Shown: positions 32,801 to 45,665 of the stretch, in pieces
Layout of the letters: the number at the start of each line of letters is the position of its first letter
How positions within the stretch are numbered: the stretch's first letter is position 1
Assembly: GCA_028622995.1 (NCBI GenBank)
Contig: JAJQJQ010000067.1
Span: 558,001 to 622,000, forward strand
Direction of reading: 5' to 3'
DNA length: 64,000 nt
Origin: Panagrolaimus kolymaensis
Lineage: Eukaryota; Nematoda; Chromadorea; Rhabditida; Panagrolaimidae
The notes under the pieces: model-generated
Told to the model about the DNA's origin: nothing
Database searches by the model: none
The model's input: only the letters and a program-made list of their open reading frames with translations
Translations under genes and position numbers: made by a program

Positions 32801-35800
32801 GTATAATAATTATAGAGTAAGTTGTTTATCAGCTATAAAAAATGGGAAAAAAAGAAGAGGTTTGAATCTCGACAAAAAAGTTGTTTTAACGCTATTTGGG
32901 ATTAGAGAAGAAAATTTTTTGATAGGGGAAACAATATTTTTATTTTGTTTTGCCTTTTTTAGAGTTACTTTTTTTTCATAATTATTTTTTTTAATCGATT
33001 AATTTGTTTTTTCAGACCGGTCAAATTAAAGTTATTGATGCTTCATATAATTCCAATCAAGGTTTTGTGGATTATCAAACATTCCAATTGAGGCAATATT
33101 ATGGAAATTTTGTTGCAATGAAAAATCAATTTGTGAGTTTAAACAAATTTCCCCCAGTAAAAATAAATAATTTTAAACTTAAAATTATCTCAAAGTGAAA
33201 AGGATTTCATTTTTTAGCTTCGATACCTAAAAATTTCAACATTTTTTGAGTGCACTTTTTTTTAAAAATTTGTTTGGTTAAAAACCTATTGTTTTTTTAG
33301 ATAAATTACGATTATACTTCTTCACATATTTTAAATGCAGTATATTTTAATATTGATATTGCTACATATCCAACAAGGTACTGTTTGTTTCGGCATTGCA
33401 TCTTTTTTGAACAAAAAAATATTTTTAAAGACTATTTTTTTGTTTGTTGATTCACGTGATTCTTTTTAAGATTATTATTTTTGAAGCATTTTTGAAGCGA
33501 TTATTTCTGGAATAATCGAAGATGATGATAAGAGTCTTTTTTATGAGTAATAAAAAAAAATAATGGCTCCTGCTACACTAATGCGATTGTAGTCAGTCTC
33601 CTGATTATTCTTTAATGATAAAGCTAATGAAAAAAGAAAAAGCTTTGCAAAATAATTTTTTTTTATCATTAAAAAACAAGCATTGAAAGTTGCCATTTTT
33701 AGCAAATATCGTGAGAAAATGAGTTAGAAGTTGAAAAGCTCGATGAAAACAAAAACAAAAATCATATTACTTATGTTTTTTTAATAAAATTTACCTCGAG
33801 CTCGTTCCAAAAAATGAGAGTTTCAAAAATGATCAATTTGCATTAAAAAATAAATTATTGAATTGGAAACTAACAAAACAAAAATATTCTGAGTTTCATC
33901 ATTCATGAAAATAAAAAGTTCTAGAAGTCTCTGCACCCTTTGTTTTTTTTTAAATTTAATTAACCAAAACAAAAAAAATTAAAGTTGCAAAGTTTTTATT
34001 TTAATTTACAATACAATAGTATTCCGAAAACTAAAAAGATCGATACATGGAGAATTACGACGAAAACTTGAAACATCATAATTTTATTTATTTCATAATT
34101 AATGCAAAAGCGTTTTTTATAATAATTATGAAAAATATTTTTTTAGAAATCAAAAATATACTCTTTATCCTCCATCTCTCTTTCAACAATATGTTCAATC
34201 ATTGGGAATAAATCAAAATGATTATATTATTGTTTATTCTCGAGATAATCTTGGTGGAATGAGATATGCCGCAGCAGTTTGGGAACTATTTAGAATTTAT
34301 AATCACACGAGAATTAGTGTCCTGAATGGAGGCTTAAATGCTTGGAGTTCGGCGGGATATGATTTAACTTCGGATATTGTAAATCCAAGACCAGGAAATT
34401 GGATAGCCAATTTTGATTCTATGAAAGTTATAACCTTTGAAGAGATGGTTGCCATTCAACCTAATGGTCGATGCTATTTCCAAGAAACTGGAATGGTAAG
34501 CGGCAGGGCAGGTTTTAGGACAAAAATAAAGGAATAAATATTTTTTTACAATGAAAAAATCATCATTTTTTTGAGAATATTTTTTAAAGAATTTAAAATT
34601 AAGTTTTTACAGAAAATCTGTAATTTTATTTTCTTTTCGTGAATTTTAGCTGGAAATTAACATTTCTGAAAATTTGAATATTTTTCTTTTAAAACAATAT
34701 GTCTGAATTTTGGCTGGAAATTAAAAAATAATTTTTTGAGGTTACTTTTTTCGATCTTTAACAAATTTATAAAAAATTTAATTGAATTATTCATTTTTTA
34801 AACTATCGTTTCGATAATTTTGAAAAAATAAATAAAAAATTTTTTTGAGTTTTTAAAAATTTTATTTATTTATTTTTAACCATTATTTTAGTTTAATTTC
34901 CTTGACACCCGTTCAAGAATTGAATATCAACAAAATGGACGATTGTTTGGTTCAAAAAATTTCCCGGTTAATGAAATAATTCAATCGAATGGAATGATTA
35001 TGTCTAGAGATGACATAAATATTGGTTTGTTTGGATTAAATTTCAAAATTAACAAAAAAAAATGATGATTCAATTATTTTTTTTAGCTTTGGCTCGTGCA
35101 AATTATACTCGAGGTCAAACATCATTTGTTATGGACACAAATGGACTTGAAGCAGCTTTTGGTGTATTAGCTTTAGCTGTAGTTGGAGATACAAGAGCAC
35201 GATTATATAATGTAAGGAGTTTCAGTAAAACAGCTTTGATAATTTTAAAGACAGAAAAAAAGGCATGGTTTTCGCAAAAAAAAATTTAAAAAATTTGTTC
35301 GGCAAAAAATTTAAATAATTTCTCAAAAAAATTTATTTAAAATCAAAAACATTTTATAATTCTTTGAGTTTTTGAAATTAAATATACAGTTTTTGACATT
35401 TATATTTTTAAAAATAAAAAGAGAGTAACCATTTTCTGGGATTTATGTTAAAACTTGGTTACTCTCTTTACATATTTCTTATTTTTTTCGGAATACTTTC
35501 TTATTACCACTGAGAGTAATGATTGGAACAGTTTTATTTAAAAAAAATATATTGATTCATTTTTTTGGTAAAAAAAAAATAACTTTGTTGAAATGGCCAC
35601 CTTGGCCTTGTTAGTTTTTTATTGAAAGAGACTTGAATTAAATTTAAATTGACCTCGAACAAATATTTTTTCCCTTTATAGTCATTCTTCAAATTTTTTT
35701 ATTTTTTTAGCCACACAAAAAAATTTCTTCACCTTATTTTTATTACGTTTTTATTTTTTCAGGGAGGTATTTATGAAATTAGTCAACGATCTCCATATAT

Positions 35801-35813
35801 CCTTATTCGATGA
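29832..35813 (+). CDS. Secreted Gln/Asn-rich protein with tandem rhodanese (sulfurtransferase-like) domains
   Basis: Nine exons: 29832-30474, 31399-31972, 32372-32816, 33016-33132, 33301-33377, 34147-34495, 34892-35024, 35087-35211, 35763-35813; 837 residues. A signal peptide (IFYYILLFFSLFIFFSNLCFA) is followed by about 500 residues dominated by Gln, Asn, Pro and Ser, including QQ and NNN runs. From about residue 555 comes a two-domain rhodanese module like mercaptopyruvate/thiosulfate sulfurtransferases: ILNAVYFNID, NDYIIVYSRDNLGGMRYAAAVWELFR, VLNGGLNAW, then FLDTRSRIEY for domain 2. The active loop, which should read Cys-Arg-x-Gly-x-Thr/Ser, is VMDTNGLEAAFG, so the catalytic Cys is missing. 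It is probably an extracellular pseudoenzyme or structural protein. The family is clear from several motifs in order; biological role unknown. Confidence 0.85.
35420..35468. repeat. Isolated GATAGTAAC-type palindrome in the rhodanese gene
   Basis: GAGAGTAACCATTTTCTGGG to GGTTACTCTC, in the intron before the last exon. It is the only clear copy found outside the 49.9-63.8 kb region. Confidence 0.5.
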
Positions 35814-37574
35814 TGATCATGAATTACGATGATGAATGATTTCCAAAAAAGACAAATAAACAACGCTGCCTTCCTGAATGATTCTTTTTTTTTTGTTTTG
35901 CGCATTTTTTTAATATTTTTTGCATCAAAAAAATGAAATAAATACATTCATATATTTTAAAAAATAATAATAATAACTGACTCTGTCTGTCTCTTTCACT
36001 CATTAAAAACAACAAATATGTATTTTTGGAAAGTGTTGAATATTTCATTTCAATCGTTTTTTTTCATTCTTTTTCATTTATTTTTGTGTTTGATAAACAA
36101 AACAAAAACTTGACGAACAGGAAAAAATATAGGAAGAAAGAAAAATTTAAAAAAAAGCGTGAAAATGTGGGGAGAGAGAAAGAAAGGAAGGAATGATGGA
36201 AAGTGAAAATTGAGGGAAGCAAGTAAACAGTCAGTCATCAGTCAGTCACAGAGGCTTCTTGCTTGTTCGCTCACTCGGTCAATCACACACCACAAAAAAA
36301 TAATATAAAAACATTGATGTTTTTCCATAAAAAAAAATTTTTCTTTCCTTCAACAATCAAAAAAAAAACAAATTATAACTTTTTCTTTATTATCGTGTGG
36401 TTGGGTTTTTTTATATGTACGTTGTTGTTCATTTTAATTGGTTGTATATGTTTTTTTTTATTCTGTTTCTCATGAAAAAAAAACATTGATTTTGTTTCAT
36501 TTTTTGGTGAAACTCAATTTTTTAACAGAGAAATTTCCAGAAAATAGTTTTCAAAGCTTTCTCGCTTCAACTCAATTGAGACGAGTCATTGATTGTTAGG
36601 GTCTTCTTCAGTTTAGCGGGGAAGCACATTTCAAAAAAAAATTTAAAGCTTTGAAATTATTTGCATTATTGTCAAAAATTAAAAAAAAAAATTTTAAATA
36701 TCCTTCCCCGCTAAACTGAAGAAAGTCCGATTCTTATACTAAAATTATAAAAAAATCTAATTTAGTAAAAATCGGTTTTTTGTAAGATAAATTTCTGATT
36801 TTTTCCATTTTATTTAATCACAGTTCAAGAAGGTTCGCCTTAAAATATGAAATTTAGAACCTTTTTGTAATTTTTTATCAAAAAATTTATTTTTTCGTAT
36901 TTATCTTTCGAAATATTGCAGATTTTTTTGTTTTTACATTTCCTTGTGCCATTAATGACCAACATTGACTTTAACCCTTTTTTTCCAAGTGATCTTCGAT
37001 GCAAAGTTTATGAGTTTTTTGTAGTCAAGTCCAGAAAAATCAGTGTTTTTTGCTTATCTTAATTCTTTCAATTATTTTAAATAAGCTTTCTTCCTTCTTT
37101 TTTTTACTCTAATTCTATAATATCGTCCCAGAATTTTCTTCCATTTCTTGGGTCTTCTTTATTTTTTTTTATTATCATTAAAATTAAAGCTTCTTAAAAA
37201 TTAACTTGGAAAAAAGGAACTTTAAATTAATCTTGTGTCTCTTTGAACACGCGTGTTTCTCATATCATCCATGCTTCTATGTTTTTGAGATGTTGTTGCA
37301 AAAAAAAGTAGCCGAGCATATATTCTTCAAAAAATATCTGAGGCTGTATTTAAGTAACAAAAAGGAAATAGAAAAAAGTTTAACAGTTTTTTTTTTCTGT
37401 GGGATTCGCGTATTATTGTTTTTTTGTCATCCGACTTTGTTTTTTTGTGTTTACACCATCGGTTGCTTGTGTAAATAAACCTCCGTTTTTTTTACAAAGG
37501 TTTGTGTATTTTTTTAAAATTGTTTTCTTGTTTCAGATTGCCTTTTTATTTTTCTCACAAAAAACAGTCAAATC
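35814..37574. other. Intergenic region between the rhodanese and trehalase genes
   Basis: No gene seen. It contains an inverted repeat at 36604-36723 (listed separately). The rest is AT-rich simple sequence. Confidence 0.5.
36604..36723. repeat. Inverted repeat with 21-bp perfect arms (MITE-like)
   Basis: The arms TTCTTCAGTTTAGCGGGGAAG (36604-36624) and its exact reverse complement (36703-36723) enclose about 78 bp of A/T-rich DNA. GC-rich arm cores stand out from the surroundings. No clear target duplication was seen, so it may be a small MITE or a structured transcript end. Confidence 0.65.
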
Positions 37575-40500
37575 ATGTCGGGTAAAATAATAACTATTTA
37601 TGGAGGATTATTAATATTTATAATTATTTATTTAAAATTTTCTTTATTTGTTAATGGTGATGTAAAATTATTTATTCCTAATGGAAATAATGTGATCGAG
37701 AAAAATGTTGTAAAAGATGAAGAGAATGCAGATGAAGAGGAGGATATTTATATGTGTGATGAAAGTAATTCAAATAACTCGTAAGCTTTTTTTTTTGCTT
37801 TTTTATTTACTGCGTAAATTTTTCGTTGCAGTGAACTAAAAATATTGCTTCTTTATATCCTTTAAAAATCACGACAAAATTTTTATCAAAAAATGTTGTT
37901 TAAAAAAGCAAAAAAAAGTGACGTTGAACTATTTTTCTAAAAACAGAAAAACATGTCTTTGTAAAAAACAAAAATTCAAGCAAGCAAGCTAGCTCTCTTC
38001 CATCGTTTTTTATTGATGTTATTCAAACAGTTTTAAATGTTGTTGTGAAAACACCTATAATTTTTTTATTACAGTTCGAAGAAAATAGCCAAACAGGCAT
38101 AAAACAATTTTTTATATTTTCGGTTTTAATATTTGTTTTACTTTTGCTTAATTTATTAACAATAAAATTTATTAGATAAAAAAGATTTGCAATCAAAAAT
38201 AATAAATTATTTCTTTTTATTTTAGACAAATTTATTGCCAAGGCAGAATTTTAGAAGCTTATAATTATTTAAGCATTACCAATGATTCCAAGGAATATGT
38301 TGATCGACCTTTAATTAATTCTCCAGGTTTGTTGTTAAAACAACAAAATTAACCAAATTCAAACTCATTAACTCAAATAAATTTTTAGAAGACACTTTAA
38401 ATAATTTTGAGAAAATGTTTGGAAACGAATCCGTGGAAGATATAAATAAAGAAAAATTTGAAGATTTTTTACTACAAAATTTTTTACCCGCTGGTCATGA
38501 ATTAATGAATTGCACCCCTGATGGATTTGTGGATAATCCCGAAAAACTTATGGCCATTCGAGATCCTGATTTGAAGGAATGGGCTTTGCAGCTGAATAAT
38601 ATTTGGAAAAAGCTTTGTAAACAAGTAAGTAATTATAATAGCAAGAAAAATGAGAGAGAAAAAAGCGTTCCATGATGCTCTCAGTTTTCGAAACTCGCAA
38701 TAAAGAATTATCCAAAAAATTTTCTTCACAAATCAAAAAAAATTTTTTTAGATGGACACCAAAGTAAATCTAAACCCCGAAAAGTATTCCCTTCTTCCAA
38801 TCAAACATAAATTTATTGCTCCTGGAGGTCGATTCCGCGAAAATTATTATTGGGATGCATATTGGATTATTAAAGGATTGATGACTTCAGAATTATACGA
38901 AGCCGCCGCACAAATGATTTTAAATTTTGCTGATTATGTTGATACTTATGGGTTCATTCCTAATGGTGGAAGAGTTTATTATCTTCAAAGGTAAGACAAG
39001 TCTCAAAAATTTTTTAGTCATGTCCAGTGTTGGTTCGCCGCCACCGCCATCCGCTCGTCGGCGCAGAAATCCGCGCCGCCGCCGCCGTCGGCGGCGGCGG
39101 CGGTGGCGGCGACCTTTCAGCTTCAAATGGCGGCGCCGCCAAAATTAATTAAATTTTTCCAAAAAAACAAAAATAATAATAGAAAAATCAAAAACTCAAC
39201 CATTAAAGAAGCTAAAATTTAAAGTTATTCTTTTTCTCCTTTTTAAAATTTCCTTTTATTATTGCTTTACTTTAGTTAAATTTATGTTAAAAACGCCTTT
39301 CATTTATATAGAAAAAAAAATTTTCTATTTTGGCGGCGTGGCGGTAATATTGGCGGCGGTGGCGGCGGCAGCGCAGACGTCGGCGCCGCCAGAAATTGGA
39401 CCACGCCGCCGCCGCCGACGGCGGCGGCGGCGGCGATGAAATGCAAATGAGACAACACTGGTCATGTCCATTTAATCTAAAAGGAAATTATGTTAAAAAT
39501 ATTTATTAATTTTGGTCCAAAAACAAACAGCGAAAGATTTTCTTTTTTTATTTTTGTTTTGAGACCTATTTTTTTTTCTTTACATTATTTCTCAAAAACT
39601 TTTTAAAATTAGAAACTTAATAATTAAATTATTTTTTCTTCAGATCCCAACCACCCCTTTTTATTCCAATGGTTTATGAATTTTATGAAAATACTCATAA
39701 CATTACATTCGTTAAAAAACTTTTACCCACCATGGAAAAAGAGTTTAATTATTGGCAAAAAAATCATCAATATGATGTAACTTTGGATGATGGAAAAAAA
39801 TATACTTTATATCAATATCGAGCTAAAAGCAATACACCCCGTCCAGAATCATATAAAGAAGATTTGGCCACCGCCGATGCTTCAAATAAAACTTCTAAAG
39901 CTGATCAACAAAAACTTTTCCGGGATTTAGCTTCCGCCGCCGAATCAGGGCTGGATTTTTCGACTCGATGGTTTTCAGATCAAAAAACTTTAGAAACCAT
40001 TGAAACTACAAATATTTTACCGGTGGATTTAAATTCATTTTTATGTTGGAATATGGATATATTGGATTATTTATTTGATGAAGTTGGAAAAAATAATGAT
40101 AAATCTGAATTTTATCGAAATATGCTTGCTAAACATCGAAGATCCGTAAATGCAGTATTTTATAATGAAACTGAAAAAATGTGGTTGGATTATAATTTGA
40201 GAACTAAAAAGCATAATCCCACTTTTTATGCGACTCTTGCGGCTCCATTATTTACAAATTGTTATCATGCATTGGATCAAGGAAAAGCTGAAGGAGTATT
40301 TAGATTTTTTAATGTAAGTTTGTTTTTGTTTTTTGATTTTTTTTAATTTTAAAAACCGATTCCCTTAACTGAATCTATTTCGAGTAAAATACAATATTTT
40401 TGTCCATGATGGAGGAAAGGCTTTTAGAATTTTTTCTTTGCCATTTCTTTTTTTGTCAATTTCAATAATTGTTGGTTTAAACTTTTTTTTCTCTCTCGAC

Positions 40501-43500
40501 AAAATCCAAAAAATCAGTAAAACAAAGTTCCCAAAGAAGCTATTAATAAATTTTAATATTTATAAAAAATTTAATCTAATTTTCTTTTTAAAAAAAAAAA
40601 GATGTTATCAAAATATTCAAAAACTTAAAAATAGGAGAGAGAGAAAAACAGCGCTTCATTTTCTTCGAAAAAAAGTTAAATAAAGCAAATGAGAAAATTT
40701 TTTCTTACATCGCTGAATGAAATTTTTTTTTCGCAAAATTGATCGATTTTTTAAACGACCCGTAAAAAGCAGAAAAAAACAGAGTGGCATTTCCTTCGAT
40801 AAAGTAAAAACGAAAAATAGCGTGAATTTGGTCGATCTTTTTTTTCCCTGACGAAGCAAACAAAAAAATCATTTCAAAAATATGCTTTCATTTTAATCGA
40901 TATGAATTTCGGAAGATGGCGTTTCGTTAAACCAAAAAAGGGCAGACTTTTTTAAGCAACTAAAAGAAAAATAGACGAATCAATCTTTTAGTTTATAGTT
41001 TTTTTGTTAGAACTTTAAAAAACTTAATTATTACAAATTAAAGAATGGAAAAAATTTGATTATTTCATTTTTCACATTTCCTTCTCTAAAATTTTTTTTA
41101 TTTCATAATTTTTATTTATAATTTGATGATTGCTCCACAATTCGAGTTTGGCTTACTTTTAAAAATTTGAACCCTTGGGGTCTTTTGCAATCTAGTGCAT
41201 AATTTGTTGGACATGTTAACAATATTTTGAGAAACGAACTGTTATTTCTCACTTTAGAGAAACTAATAGCTTTATTTTATTATTTTTCATCTTTATTTTT
41301 TGGCAATTATGTGCCATGTAAATAGACACTTAAAATCCTTAAACAATATTTATATTTTTTCTTTACAAAACTAACAAAAAAATAAAGATAAATATTCAAA
41401 AAAAAATTTTTAAAGCATAAATTTAAAAAAATAGTCTACTATGTTTTTTATGAAAAAAAGCTTCTTTTTTGTGAAAAGCTTTGTTTTTTTTTATGCTCCG
41501 AAAAAACAACAACTGCGTTAAACTAGTTTTAGCGATACAAAAATATTTCTGCAATATATTGAATTAATAGAAAGGTCGAACTTTTATCTTCTTTCTTTTT
41601 AAATTGTAATTAACTAAACAATGTTTTGTTCCATAAATGCACATTCTTTGACCATAAAATTGCATACTTTTAAAAGTTTTTTTTTCCTTTCCAAAAAAAA
41701 TTTATTAGTCGTCTTTTAAAGTTTATTTTTCGCCCAAAAGTATCTTTCATTGCTTCCATATATATTTAATTAAATGCAAACTAAAGAAAAATATAATTAA
41801 AATATTCAAAAATTTTCTAGAATTTAAACGAAAAAAAGCGAAGTTTTACAAATAAAAATAGATAGAAAAGGCAATTTTTTTCAGCGCAGAAAAACAAAAA
41901 AATATTCAGCTGGCTGGCTCAAAGGTTCCACAAATTATAATCGATTTTTTAAGAGCGGCAAAAAATTTCAGCATCAAAAGGGTGATTCATTTTGAACTTT
42001 AATAAATCCCTTTTTGTTGTCAAAAAAACCACATAAATTTTTTTGTGAAATCGAAAAAAGAAGATCATTGAACAAACAGTTTTTTTTCTCGCTTTTAAAT
42101 TTTACGAAAATCAAATTGTCAAAAATTTTAAGGAGAAAAAAAGTGTTTATGGTTTTCTTTTTTTTTATTTTTACTTTTTTAAAGAATTTTCAATTTTTTT
42201 ATTTTTTTACTTATAATTTGGGAGTTGGTGGCCAAGGAGGACTTGGATACAAACTTTTAAATGCCCTGGTGTGTCTTGCAGTCCATTTCGCAATATAATG
42301 AACCATGAATGTCATTTGTTGCGAGACTCTTTTTTTATCATCAAAAACATATTTGCTAATCCTCTTCAACATTACCAAACCTTTTGGGTTTTAGTGCCAT
42401 AATAAGTGGAAAACTAAATTTTTCCACTATAAAATTTTTTTAAAGAAAAGAAAAAATAAAATCAAAATATTAAAAAAAATATTTTATAAGCAGAAAAAAA
42501 CATAGCCGCATTTCCTTCGATAAAGGAAAAAGGACATAAAAGCGAGTAGAGCTGTAGACATCGCTAAAGGAAAAGAAAAATAGCGTGAATTTGGTCGATC
42601 TTTTGTTGCCCCGATAAAAACAAAAACACGCCACGAAAAAAAATATTTGTTTTAAATTAAATGGATGTCAGTTTTCTGAACGATGCCCTTATGTTTTGTG
42701 GAATAAAAATAGGATCTGCTATTTTACGCCTTTGAAAAAGTGAATGACAAAGTCAATTTTTTTTTCTTAGTAGTTTTCTTTATTGGCGATAATTTAAAAA
42801 AATTCAATTTTCATAAATTCAAAAACAAAATGAGTTTTTTTTTTACAATTTAATTCTTTTTTTTGGCAAATTTTCCTTTCTTCATTTATTATTAATTTTA
42901 TTGCTGCAAACTTCATAATCAATCTTTTTAAAGTGAGTCTCAGTCCTGCGGGGTTTTGCAATCAATAATAAAATTTCGTTTAATTCAGTTTCTTCTTTGC
43001 AATTTTTCCATTCTCAAAAACTTAATCAAAATTATCTCTTTTCGCATTTTTTTTCTTTCCAAGTTAAGGTGACATGGAATTCGGAATTGCCAAGTTTTGA
43101 TTTAAAATAAATTTTTTTCAACAAAACAAACAAAAAAATAAATTAAATATTAAAAAAATTCTTTAAAATATAAAAAATAAAAGTTTTTATTTCACATTTA
43201 AAAAAAGCAAGCAAAATTTTAGAGCCCGTGTTTTTTAAGCAACTCGAAGAAGAAAAAACATTAAACTAAAATCGCTAAGATTTTCTTTGCTCCTTTTTTT
43301 TATAGAAAAAAGCAACAACAAAAAAAAGACATTCATTTAAATCGATAAAAGCAAAATTCTTCTATTTTATATCCAAAAAAAATAATTATTTTATTTTAAC
43401 GAAGAAAGGTTCTCTTTAAGATGCCCCATTTCCACAAAAATATCAACAAACAAAAAATGACTCGAATTTACAATTAAAAATTGAAGGAATTATTTTTTTT

Positions 43501-44192
43501 TCAGCGCTCTCATGCCTTTGATTATCCCGGTGGAGTTCCAACTTCCATGGTTCGTGATGCCGACCAACAATGGGATTTTCCAAATGGTTGGGGAAATGTC
43601 AATCATTTAATTATAGAAGGATTAAGAAAATCCGAATCTCCTGATGCTCAAGATGCTGCATTTCAACTTGCAACTAAATGGGTTCGAGGAAATTATCGAG
43701 TTTTTAATGCAACTGGACATATGTGGGAAAAAGTTAGTTATTTTTGGAGGAAGCTTGTCTCATAGCAAAATTTCCATATTGCTTTTGGATTCTGAAGATA
43801 AATGATTATCGAATTCTGATATTTTTGCTACGAAAGTTTTTTAAAAAATATATATATAATTTTAGTATGATGTAGTTGGAAGCGTTCCAGTACCTGGCAA
43901 AGGTGGAGAATATGATGTTCAAGATGGATTTGGTTTAACAAATGGAGCAATTTTGGATTTACTTGTTACTTATGCTGATCGAATTACAGCTTACGATAAA
44001 GTTGAAGAACCTTCTGTTACAGGTTCTCCAACTACCAATCCTCCAGTTACAGATTCTACTGTTACAGATCCTTCTGTAACAGGTTCTACAGTTACCGATC
44101 ATTCTGAAGGTGATACAACAACTAATAATGCTTTGGCTGAATCCATTTTTACTGCTTTAACTCTTTTCCTTCCATTATTATTTGCATTTTAG
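37575..44192 (+). CDS. Trehalase (GH37), membrane-anchored or GPI-anchored
   Basis: Hydrolyses trehalose to two glucose, key to nematode sugar use, stress and egg hatching. Exons: 37575-37780, 38226-38326, 38389-38624, 38752-38990, 39644-40313, 43505-43732, 43866-44192; 668 residues. A hydrophobic N terminus (LLIFIIIYLKFSLFV) acts as signal or anchor. Family signatures in order: IYCQGRILEA; PGGRFRENYYWDAYW near 205; ESGLDFSTRW with catalytic acid Asp365; QQWDFPNGW; GHMWEKYD; GKGGEYDVQDGFGLTNG with base Glu575. The last usually begins with four Gly; here one is Lys. The tail has Thr/Pro/Val repeats (VTDSTVTDPSVTGSTVTD) and a terminal hydrophobic stretch (IFTALTLFLPLLFAF), as in GPI-anchored forms. 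Intron 4 holds a GC-rich MITE and intron 5 is 3.2 kb. The enzyme should be active. Confidence 0.93.
39017..39468. mobile_element. hAT-type MITE with GGCGGC-rich arms, in trehalase intron 4
   Basis: Element 39025-39460 (436 bp) is flanked by a perfect 8-bp duplication GTCATGTC (39017-39024 and 39461-39468). Terminal inverted repeats start CAGTGTTG. Both arms are extremely GC-rich runs of GCC/GGC triplets, in opposite orientations, around an AT-rich centre that looks like ordinary host DNA. It is in sharp contrast with the AT-rich intron. No coding capacity. Transcribed, it would form a very stable hairpin in the trehalase pre-mRNA. Confidence 0.9.
40314..43504 (+). other. Trehalase intron 5 (3.2 kb) with duplicated modules
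   Basis: The intron is much longer than its neighbours. It carries a repeated segment: about 40768-40850 and 42489-42603 share GCAGAAAAAAACA, CATTTCCTTCGATAAA and AATAGCGTGAATTTGGTCGA, the second copy with a roughly 33-bp insertion. Looser similarity (TTTTGCAATC boxes near 41190 and 42955) hints at an older tandem duplication. No coding exons recognised inside. Confidence 0.55.
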
Positions 44193-45644
44193 AAGAGAAA
44201 AAAATTAACAACAAATTATAATTTATTTAACCTTTATGTTTGCCATATTATTTTAATTTATATTTAGATGCTTGCCAATAAATTCCAATTTAACGCTTTT
44301 CTTCTCTTCTTCAACTATCATTTATTTATTTAAACCAAATTTTTCCCCCAAAATAATAACACATGCAGAAGCTTTTTATTAACCTTAAATACTTATTTTT
44401 ATTTTCTCTATTTTTTTTTGGTTTCACCTGACTTCCTTTAAAAAAATTTGGGTTTGGATTAAAAAAAATGGATCTCGAACACTTTTTTTACAATCTAAAA
44501 ATCGAGTAACTTTCGCTCTTATTTTTCGTAAATGTTGCAAAAAATTTCGAATAAAAAAACGACTCCCCAGAAAAAAAATACTTCAAATAAAGTTGCTAGG
44601 TTTTTAAAAACGGTTAAAAAATACTTAAAATTCTTTGCTTGCTTCTTTTAACCTTTTTTGATTGCTTGAAACATATTCCATTTATCTCTAAGATTGGTTT
44701 CACTTAATATTAATTCATTTTCGATTTAATTAAAAAGTTTAAAAGCCACAACAGAAAAAAATTATCTTTAGGTCCTCCATCAAATTCTGTAACTTTGGAA
44801 AGTTCAAGAATTGATGAATCTACAAATTCCATAACTCGCAAACCAGTGCCCATTCTGAATATGTAAATTTTTGAAAAATGCACGATTTTAATTTATTATT
44901 ACTCAAATTGACGATGCCTGCCATATGCCAGTTTATCAATGCTCCATAATAAATTATTGAAGTCATAGAATTTTTTTAATGATATCCAACGGTCAAAATG
45001 TTTTAATTTTTATGGAAAACTACTACTTTTATTATTCAACATTTAAAAGGCTTTAAAAAACTATAGAGATAAATTTGAATTATTATGGGCAATATTTTTT
45101 GATCTCATTAATTTATTTTGTTTGAAAAAAATAATAATATTGTGTTTGATTGATGCAAGTGAAAACTGATTTATTTAAAAATAGCAATAAATAAATTAAA
45201 AAAAATTTTTCGTTAAAGCAAACTTTTTTGATTTTAAAAAATAAAGAGAAAAGAATTTTCATCGGATTTCCTCCTCTATTTTTTTCTTCCTGACAAGCAG
45301 CATTAAAAATATCAATCATTTCCAATTGAGTTTTGCGTTTGTCGAAAAACAGTTGTCATTATTGACGGTGAAAAAAAAATAGCGAAAAAAGCCGAAAGGT
45401 TTTGGTTTTCTTTTCTTCAAAGAATTTACTTATTTTTATTTTTTATCTCCTATAAACAGGTGCGTTTATTTTTAAATGGTATTATCTTTTGAATATTTTG
45501 AGCTTTATGTATTTTTTTATGAATAAATATTTCTTGAAACATTCTATTTTTAAAAGCTTTTTGATTGTGGTAATTACGCCATTGGCTGAATCCCAATCAT
45601 CTCAAGCTAAATCAAGTCAGTTCCAAAGCTAGAGCTCTCTTGAG

Positions 45645-45665
45645 GCTGGTGGCTCTGCCACCAGC
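45645..45665 (+). other. Perfect 9-bp hairpin in a GC-rich island
   Basis: GCTGGTGGC, loop TCT, GCCACCAGC. It sits within a roughly 150-bp patch (45565-45715) that is clearly less A/T-rich than its surroundings. This could be a small structured RNA, or part of an old mobile element. No terminator or promoter motif was identified. Confidence 0.4.

Noticed and set aside
38920..39148. Arg-rich open frames (RRRRRRRR) overlapping trehalase intron 4
   Set aside because: Produced by GGC/GCC triplets of the hAT MITE arms; no start context or conservation expected.
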